A DNA stretch of 64,000 nt from the NCBI RefSeq assembly GCF_000349845.1, contig NC_020829.1, positions 2,487,001-2,551,000 of the forward strand, given 5' to 3'. This document shows, one piece after another, positions 58,444 to 64,000 of this stretch; within the stretch, counting starts at the first letter, position 1, and every line of letters begins with the position of its first letter. Under the pieces are notes generated by a model. That model was not told where the DNA came from. It did not search any database and saw nothing but the letters and a program-made list of their open reading frames with translations. This DNA is from Pseudomonas sp. ATCC 13867 (GTDB taxonomy: Bacteria > Pseudomonadota > Gammaproteobacteria > Pseudomonadales > Pseudomonadaceae). A program made the translations under genes and the position numbers.

Positions 58444-59868
58444 TCACCCGCCCGCGCCGCTGGCGCCGCGGCGGCGCAGCACCGTATCCGGCCTGTGTTC
58501 TAGCGTGCGCCGGCCGGTCTGGCTGAGCAGGATGATGATCACTGTCAGCGCCAGCGTCGAGCTTACCTCCACCCGGTGCGTGGGCATGATGAACATGACG
58601 GTCAGGATGAAGCCGATGATGCCGATCACCAGCCAGGTCAGCCAGGGGAACAGCCACATGCGGAACACCAGCTCGTGGTTGCGCCGGCGCAGGATCGCGC
58701 GCATGCGCAATTGCGAGATGGCGATGGCGAGGTAGACGAGCAGAGCGATGGAGCCGGAGCTGGCGAGCAGGAAGTCGAACAGGCGCGCCGGGGCGAAGAA
58801 GTTCAGCAGGGTGGTGGCCATGCCGATCAGCGTGCTGGCGATCACCGCCGCGCGCGGCACGCCGGCTGCCGAGGTGCGCTGGATGAAGGCCGGCGCGTCG
58901 TTGCGGCGGCTCAGCGAATAGATCATCCGCGAGGCGATGTACACCGAGGAGTTCAGGCAGCTGGCGACGGCGACCAGCACCACCAGGTCCATCAGCAGTT
59001 GCGCGTTGGGGATGTTCAGCAGCTCCAGGGTGCGCTGGTAGGAGCCGATTTCCACCAGGCGCGGGTCGTTCCACGGCACCACCGAGATGATCACCAGGAT
59101 CGACAGCAGGTAGAACACGCTGATGCGCCAGATCACCGAACGGGTAGCCTTGGCGATGTTGCGGCTGGGGTCGCTGGATTCGGCGGCGGCGATGGTCACC
59201 GCCTCGGTACCGATGAAGCTGAACAGGGTGGTGATCAGCGCACTGAAGATCGCCGTCCAGCCGTTGGGCATGAAGCCGCCGTGCTCGCCCATCAGCCGGG
59301 TCAGGCCGCTGACCTCGCGGCCGGGCAGCAGGCCCAGCAGCGCCGCCGCGCCGAGGCCGATGAACAGTACGATGGCGGCCACCTTGAGCATGGCGAACCA
59401 GAACTCGAACTCGCCGTACTTGGCGACGCTGAACAGGTTGGTGATGGTCAGCAGGAGCGTCATCGACAGGGCGAAGATCCAGGTCTCGACCTGCGGCAAC
59501 CAGTTGTTGAGGATGACCCCGGCGGCGATGGCTTCGATGGGGATGACCAGCACCCAGAACCACCAGTACAGCCAGCCGATGGTGAAGCCGGCCCAGCGGC
59601 CGATGGCCTGGTCGGCGTACGCGGAGAAGGAGCCGGTGTCAGGGCTGGCCACGGCCATCTCGCCGAGCATGCGCATCACCAGCACCACCAGCAGCCCGGA
59701 GAGGGCGTAGGCCACGATGGCGGCGGGGCCGGCGGCGGCGATAGCGTGGCCGGAGCCGACGAACAACCCCGCGCCGATGATTCCCGCGATGGAAAGCATG
59801 GTTACGTGGCGGGGCTTGAAGCCCTGCACCAGATCGCCATTGGCGCCTTTCGCACTAGGTGCACTCAT
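58444..59868 (-). CDS. APC-family amino-acid/GABA-type permease
   Basis: Inner-membrane permease of 474 residues with 12 hydrophobic helices. Signature GFKPRHVTMLSIAGIIGAGLFVGSG at the start, then GEMAVASPDTGSFSAYADQAIGRWAGFTIGWLYWW, resembling GabP/AnsP-type transporters. Substrate could be GABA or another amino acid or amine. ATG 59868 has AGGAAGG upstream; the track-like extension of seven codons includes that site and is rejected. It is followed by the AraC regulator gene. Confidence 0.88.
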   Translation of the reverse strand: MSAPSAKGANGDLVQGFKPRHVTMLSIAGIIGAGLFVGSGHAIAAAGPAAIVAYALSGLLVVLVMRMLGEMAVASPDTGSFSAYADQAIGRWAGFTIGWLYWWFWVLVIPIEAIAAGVILNNWLPQVETWIFALSMTLLLTITNLFSVAKYGEFEFWFAMLKVAAIVLFIGLGAAALLGLLPGREVSGLTRLMGEHGGFMPNGWTAIFSALITTLFSFIGTEAVTIAAAESSDPSRNIAKATRSVIWRISVFYLLSILVIISVVPWNDPRLVEIGSYQRTLELLNIPNAQLLMDLVVLVAVASCLNSSVYIASRMIYSLSRRNDAPAFIQRTSAAGVPRAAVIASTLIGMATTLLNFFAPARLFDFLLASSGSIALLVYLAIAISQLRMRAILRRRNHELVFRMWLFPWLTWLVIGIIGFILTVMFIMPTHRVEVSSTLALTVIIILLSQTGRRTLEHRPDTVLRRRGASGAGG

Positions 59869-60252
59869 CTGTCGGCCTTCCTGTTGCAATTGTTCTTATT
59901 GAAGTTGTCATGGAGGGCGCGCAGCCACGGGCCAGGGTGGGTTTCCACCAAGCCGCGATCCCGCTCCTCTCGGGTCGATGGGGGCTCGGAAATGCCACGC
60001 CGGACAGCCAGCATCACGCGGGGCCCAAGCTATGCCATGCGGGCGCCCCGCCAGTTGTTCAGGATCGCCACGGGCATGGCCAAAAGCGACATGGCGCGCC
60101 GCGCGACGGTAGCCATGAGCCACTCTGCAATGGGGCTCGACCGCATGCGGCAGACGTGGGATCGAGTCAAAAAAAATCCCCCGGCCGCTGCCGCGACCGA
60201 GGGATGCAAGGACCGGGCAGGGGATGCCCGGTCGAGGTAGACCCGCAGGGGG
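59869..60252. other. intergenic region upstream of the permease gene
   Basis: 384 bp without a supported gene. It holds the terminator of the aldehyde dehydrogenase gene (60168-60204) and, near 59880-59910, an A/T-richer stretch that may be the permease promoter on the minus strand. Confidence 0.5.
60168..60204 (-). terminator. Rho-independent terminator of the aldehyde dehydrogenase gene
   Basis: On the minus strand a TCCCTCGGTCGC / GCGGCCGGGGGA-type stem is followed by eight T. A second hairpin (CCGGGCATCCCCTGCCCGG) lies between it and the stop codon. Confidence 0.8.
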
Positions 60253-61746
60253 TTACAGACGAATCAGCACCGATTTCAGCTCGGTGTAGTGCTCGATGGC
60301 GGCGGCGCCCATCTCGCGGCCCACGCCCGACATCTTGAAGCCGCCGAAGGGCAGCGCCGGGTCCAGCGCGCTGTGGCAGTTGACCCACACCGAGCCGGAC
60401 TTGATGCGCGGCACCATGCGGTGCACCGCCGACAGGTCGTTGGACCAGATGCTCGCGCCCAGGCCGTAGGGGCTGTCGTTGGCCAGGCGCAGGGCGTCGT
60501 CGATGTCGTCGAAGGGCATGGCGACCAGCACCGGGCCGAAGATTTCCTCCTGCACCAGCGGGTTCTTCTGGTCGACGTCGACGATCACCGTGGGTTTGAC
60601 GAAGTAGCCGGGGCCGAACTGTTCGCCGCCGCAGGCGATGGTGGCGCCCTTGTCGCGGCCCAGTTCGATGTAGTCGAACACGCGCTTCTGCTGCTTGGCG
60701 GAGATCAGCGGGCCCATGTCGATGCTCGGGTCCAGGCCGTTGCCCAGCTTCATGCCGTTGGCGATGCCGGCGATGTCGGCGATCACGTTGTCGAAGTGCT
60801 TGCGCTGCACGTACAGGCGCGAGCCGGCGCAGCAGACCTGGCCCTGGTTGAAGAAGATCGCTTGCGCCGCGCCAGCGGCGGCGGTGGCGAGGTCGGCGTC
60901 GGCCATGACGATGGTCGGCGACTTACCGCCCAGCTCCAGGGTCACGCGGGTCATATTGTCCATCGCCGCCTTGCCGATTTCCTTGCCCACCGGGGTCGAG
61001 CCGGTGAAGGTCAGCTTGTCCACCAGCGGGTGGTGGGAGAGGGCGGCGCCGGCGGTGATGCCGGTGCCGGTGACGACGTTGAACACGCCTGCCGGGTAGC
61101 CCGCCTCCAGGACAAGCTCGGCGAGTTTCAGCGCGGACAGCGGGGTTTCGTCGGCGGGCTTGAGCACCACGCTGCACCCGGTGGCCAGCGCCGGGCCGAG
61201 TTTCCAGCAGGCCAGCAGCAGCGGGAAGTTCCAGGCGACGATGGCGCCAACCACGCCGACGGCTTCGCGGCGGATGTAGCCGTGGAAGTCGCCGTCGGGC
61301 ATCAGCGGCATCGACACATCGACGGTGGTGCCTTCGATCTTGGTGGCGTAGCCGGCCATGTAGCGCAGGAAGTCGATGGCCAACTGCACATCCATCACGC
61401 GGGCGACGGCGGCGCTCTTGCCGTTGTTCAGGCACTCCAGCTCGGCCAGCAGGTCGGCGTCGCGCTCCATCAGCTCGGCGAGCTTCCACAGCAGATTCTG
61501 CCGCTCGCGCGGACGCATGCGGCTCCAGGGCGAATCGTCGAAGGCCTGGCGCGCGGCGCGCACGGCGCGATCGACGTCGGCGACGGTGGCGGCCGGGACC
61601 TGGCACAGCACCTCGCCGGTGGCCGGGTTGCGCAGGTCCATCAGGGCGCTGTCGCTGGCGGAGGTCCAGTCGGCACCGATCAGCATCTTCGGTGCGCGCT
61701 GCAGGAAGGCGCGGGATTCGGGCTTGATGGGCAGGGAAGCGAGCAT
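60253..61746 (-). CDS. aldehyde dehydrogenase, phenylacetaldehyde dehydrogenase-like
   Basis: NAD-dependent aldehyde dehydrogenase of 497 residues. VAWNFPLLLACWKLGPALATG near 165, catalytic Glu in LELGGKSP near 265, nucleophile Cys in FFNQGQVCCAGSRLYV near 300. The end segment WVNCHSALDPALPFGGFKMSGVGREMG resembles FeaB/StyD-type phenylacetaldehyde dehydrogenases more than betaine or succinate-semialdehyde types. The frame runs to 61908, but ATG 61746 with AAGAGG fits the family. A sigma-54 promoter lies 65 bp upstream. Substrate not proven. Confidence 0.85.
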   Translation of the reverse strand: MLASLPIKPESRAFLQRAPKMLIGADWTSASDSALMDLRNPATGEVLCQVPAATVADVDRAVRAARQAFDDSPWSRMRPRERQNLLWKLAELMERDADLLAELECLNNGKSAAVARVMDVQLAIDFLRYMAGYATKIEGTTVDVSMPLMPDGDFHGYIRREAVGVVGAIVAWNFPLLLACWKLGPALATGCSVVLKPADETPLSALKLAELVLEAGYPAGVFNVVTGTGITAGAALSHHPLVDKLTFTGSTPVGKEIGKAAMDNMTRVTLELGGKSPTIVMADADLATAAAGAAQAIFFNQGQVCCAGSRLYVQRKHFDNVIADIAGIANGMKLGNGLDPSIDMGPLISAKQQKRVFDYIELGRDKGATIACGGEQFGPGYFVKPTVIVDVDQKNPLVQEEIFGPVLVAMPFDDIDDALRLANDSPYGLGASIWSNDLSAVHRMVPRIKSGSVWVNCHSALDPALPFGGFKMSGVGREMGAAAIEHYTELKSVLIRL

Positions 61747-61810
61747 TGCGATTGCCTCTTGTCGGTCTGTTCGTTCTGCTCGGATCGGGAGCAGGTTGGG
61801 AGCGGACATC

Positions 61811-61825
61811 GCAACGGCTGTGCCA
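61811..61825 (-). promoter_or_regulatory. sigma-54 promoter of the aldehyde dehydrogenase gene
   Basis: On the minus strand TGGCACAGCCGTTGC is a full match to TGGCAC-N5-TTGC with GG and GC 10 bases apart. It lies 65 bp before the ATG. An A/T-rich stretch (61831-61880) follows upstream, where IHF could bend the DNA. Confidence 0.8.
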
Positions 61826-61900
61826 ATGCTTAAATCGTTGATTAAGTATTTGAAATTAAAATGATTTATTGATTTTTTCGATTGGCGGGGAGAGGGCCGT

Positions 61901-61917
61901 TGTCGCACATTGCGACA
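61901..61917. promoter_or_regulatory. upstream activator site candidate (17-bp palindrome)
   Basis: TGTCGCA-CAT-TGCGACA is a perfect 7-3-7 inverted repeat about 85 bp upstream of the sigma-54 promoter. Position and form fit an enhancer site for a sigma-54 activator. The activator is unknown; the AcoR-like protein of this window is one candidate. Confidence 0.65.
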
Positions 61918-61948
61918 GCGGCTGAGACGGCCGGGCGCCCTGATTGGT

Positions 61949-62110
61949 CGTAGCGGACTCTGTCCGCGATTGGTTTCGTGTGGTGTGGTTCGCGAGCAAG
62001 CCCGCTCCTACAGGGCCCGACGGGCCAGCTCTTCGTAGGAGCGAGCTTGCTCGCGAACCGACCCGGCACCGGTCTTGCCGGTGTGGCGCGGAGAAGCTCC
62101 GCTCCCACGA
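61949..62110. repeat. REP units between the enhancer site and the MFS gene
   Basis: A GCGGACTCTGTCCGCG unit (61949-61975), a REP pair in outward orientation (61988-62058), and a diverged GGAGCGGAGCTTCTCCGC-like hairpin near 62090-62108. The gap of 425 bp between the two minus-strand genes holds only these and the promoter elements above. Confidence 0.75.
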
Positions 62111-62171
62111 GAACCGATCCTCCCTGCGGGCGTACAACCGCGAACGGTCGTACGCCGCATGGCTGTACCGC

Positions 62172-63848
62172 TCAGCCGTGGTGGATCTCCCGGTCCTTGG
62201 TTTCCGGAAGGAAGAAGGTCCCCAGGATCGCCGTCATCACCGCGATGACGATGGGGTACCAGAGCCCGTAGTAGATGTCCCCGGTGGCCGCCACCATCGC
62301 GAAGGCCACGGTCGGCAGGAAGCCGCCGAACCAGCCGTTGCCGATGTGGTAGGGCAGCGACATCGAGGTGTAGCGGATGCGCGCCGGGAACAGCTCCACC
62401 AGCCAGGCGGCGATCGGTCCGTAGACCATCGTCACGTAGATCACCAGCACGGTCAGGAGCAGCAGCATGGCCAGGTGGTTGATCTTCGCCGGATCCGCCT
62501 TCTCGGGGTAGCCGGCGTCCTTGAGGGCGGTGCTCAACTGCGCGGTGAGGGCATCGGACTGGGTCTTGAAGTCCGCGGCGGCCATGCCTTTGCCCTCGAA
62601 GCTTTCGATGGCCTTGTCGCCGATGTGCACCTGGGCCACGGTGCCGGTCTCGGCCTTGATGTTCTCGTAGGGGATGGCCTTCTTCGCCAGCAGGCTCTTG
62701 GCCAGGTCGCAGGAGCTGACGAATCTGGCCTTGCCCACCGGGTCGAACTGGAACGAGCACTGGGCCGGATCGGCGACCACGGTCACCGGGTTCTTCTCCT
62801 GGGCGGCGAACACGTCCGGGTTACCGAACTGGGTCAGGCCGTGGAAGATCGGGAAGTAGGTCAGCGCGGCGAGGATGCAGCCGGCCATGATGATCGGCTT
62901 GCGGCCGATGCGGTCGGAGAGGCTGCCGAAGAACACGAAGAACGGCGTGCCCAGCAGCAGCGAGCCGGCGATCAGGTAGTTGGCGGTCTGCGCGTCGATC
63001 TTGAGGGTCTGCAGGAGGAAGAACAGCGCGTAGAACTGCCCCGTGTACCAGACTACGGCCTGCCCGGCGGTACCGCCGAGCAGCGACATGATCACCACCT
63101 TGAGGTTGTCCCAGCGGCCGAAGGATTCGGTCAGCGGCGCCTTGGACGCCTTGCCTTCTTCCTTGATGCGCTTGAACACCGGCGACTCGGAGAGTTGCAG
63201 GCGGATGTACACCGAGACGATCAGCAGCAGGATCGACAGCAAGAAGGGCACGCGCCAGCCCCAGGCCTCGAAGGCCTCGGTGCCCAGCACGGTGCGGCAG
63301 GCCATGATCACCAGCAGCGAGAGGAACAGGCCGAGGGTGGCGGTGGTCTGGATCCACGAGGTGAAGAAACCGCGCTTGCCCTGTGGCGCGTGCTCCGCCA
63401 CGTAGGTCGCCGCGCCGCCGTATTCGCCGCCCAGGGCGAGGCCCTGGAGTAGCCGCAGGGTGATCAGGATGATCGGCGCGGCCACGCCGATGGTGGAATG
63501 GGCCGGCAGCAGGCCGACCACGGCGGTGGACGTGCCCATGATCACGATGGTGATGAGGAAGGTGTGCTTGCGTCCGATCATGTCGCCCAGGCGGCCGAAC
63601 ACGATGGCGCCGAAGGGGCGCACCGCGAAGCCGGCGGCGAAGGCCAGCAGGGCGAAGATGAAGGCGGTGGTCTCGTTGACCCCGGCGAAGAAGTGTTTGG
63701 CGATGATCGCCGCCAGTGAACCGTAGAGGTAGAAGTCGTACCACTCGAATACGGTGCCGAGGGAGGAGGCGAAAATGACCTTGCGCTCCTCCTTGGTGAT
63801 GCCGCTGTGGGGTGCGTTGCCCGCGGCCGGGCTGTATGTCTGCGCCAT
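62172..63848 (-). CDS. MHS-type major facilitator transporter with inserted periplasmic domain
   Basis: MFS transporter of the metabolite:H+ symporter type, 558 residues. FEWYDFYLYGSLAAIIAKHFF near 35 and GRLGDMIGRKHTFL near 85 are family motifs, as are LGGEYGGAATYVAEHAP near 150 and ARIRYTSMSLPYHIGNGWFGG near 490. Unlike the usual ~430 residues it has an extra ~110-residue hydrophilic segment (about residues 350-460, containing two Cys) before the late helices, probably facing the periplasm. Substrate is likely an organic or aromatic acid, not determined. ATG 63848 has GGAGAAGAAC upstream. Confidence 0.85.
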   Translation of the reverse strand: MAQTYSPAAGNAPHSGITKEERKVIFASSLGTVFEWYDFYLYGSLAAIIAKHFFAGVNETTAFIFALLAFAAGFAVRPFGAIVFGRLGDMIGRKHTFLITIVIMGTSTAVVGLLPAHSTIGVAAPIILITLRLLQGLALGGEYGGAATYVAEHAPQGKRGFFTSWIQTTATLGLFLSLLVIMACRTVLGTEAFEAWGWRVPFLLSILLLIVSVYIRLQLSESPVFKRIKEEGKASKAPLTESFGRWDNLKVVIMSLLGGTAGQAVVWYTGQFYALFFLLQTLKIDAQTANYLIAGSLLLGTPFFVFFGSLSDRIGRKPIIMAGCILAALTYFPIFHGLTQFGNPDVFAAQEKNPVTVVADPAQCSFQFDPVGKARFVSSCDLAKSLLAKKAIPYENIKAETGTVAQVHIGDKAIESFEGKGMAAADFKTQSDALTAQLSTALKDAGYPEKADPAKINHLAMLLLLTVLVIYVTMVYGPIAAWLVELFPARIRYTSMSLPYHIGNGWFGGFLPTVAFAMVAATGDIYYGLWYPIVIAVMTAILGTFFLPETKDREIHHG

Positions 63849-64000
63849 GTTCTTCTCCGTCTTGTTCTTGTTGAAGGCCGGAGTCCTTCCATACCGTTGC
63901 CGCACTCAGGCCCAGGGGCTGATGTCATCGTCATACGGATTGCGCGAAGCGTGAAAACAGGCGGCCCTGCCGTGGGGCAAGGTCACGAAAGAGGATAACC
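63849..64000. other. region upstream of the MFS gene, to the window end
   Basis: 152 bp that must include the MFS promoter on the minus strand. No supported gene and no recognisable promoter. Confidence 0.4.

Overview
The window looks like chromosomal DNA of a high-GC Pseudomonas. The protein families, the ben/cat/pca and liu gene orders, and the many REP palindromes of the GTAGGAGCGAG / GCTCGCGAAC type all point to that genus. I cannot fix the species from sequence alone. No rRNA, tRNA, CRISPR array, phage or IS element was seen.

Region 1 (1-14013, + strand) is an aromatic-acid supercluster. It holds a benR-type regulator (cut by the window start), benABCD (benzoate to catechol), catBCA (catechol to 3-oxoadipate enol-lactone), catIJ plus pcaF (3-oxoadipate to succinyl-CoA and acetyl-CoA) and pcaBDC (the protocatechuate branch after ring cleavage). 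Two textbook-like operators are visible: a tandem BenR/XylS box before benA and a tandem PcaR box before catI. catR, pcaGH and benzoate transporters are absent from the window.

Region 2 (14354-23640, - strand) is the leucine/isovalerate liuRABCDE operon followed by acetoacetyl-CoA synthetase, with a perfect LiuR palindrome before liuR. REP pairs sit in several of its intercistronic gaps.

Region 3 (23759-29534, + strand) encodes a sigma-54 activator, an ABC exporter, a small subtilisin-like protease and a flavoprotein monooxygenase. The last three match, in kind and order, the maturation genes qhpF-qhpE-qhpG of quinohemoprotein amine dehydrogenase. The dehydrogenase subunits and the radical-SAM crosslinking enzyme are not in the window. 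A good sigma-54 promoter precedes the operon.

Region 4 (29858-41908) is mixed: a GST, a Sad-type aldehyde dehydrogenase with a divergent LysR regulator, an extracytoplasmic flavin electron-transfer operon (DUF2271 protein with an ApbE target motif, PepSY/flavoreductase, ApbE), an orphan membrane protein, an NCS2 nucleobase permease with a divergent LysR regulator, and a metallo-beta-lactamase-fold hydrolase.

Region 5 (42385-53362, + strand) is a bapABCD-type operon: a 2129-residue repetitive adhesin and its three-part type I secretion system. It is followed by an outer-membrane barrel protein, a small lipoprotein, the remnant of a deleted flavoprotein gene, and an amidase.

Region 6 (57366-63848, - strand) holds an AraC/GlxA-type regulator, an APC amino-acid/amine permease, a phenylacetaldehyde dehydrogenase-like enzyme with its own sigma-54 promoter and an upstream 17-bp palindrome, and an MHS-type MFS transporter. 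Regions 3 and 6 could belong to one amine-oxidation regulon, but that is inference.
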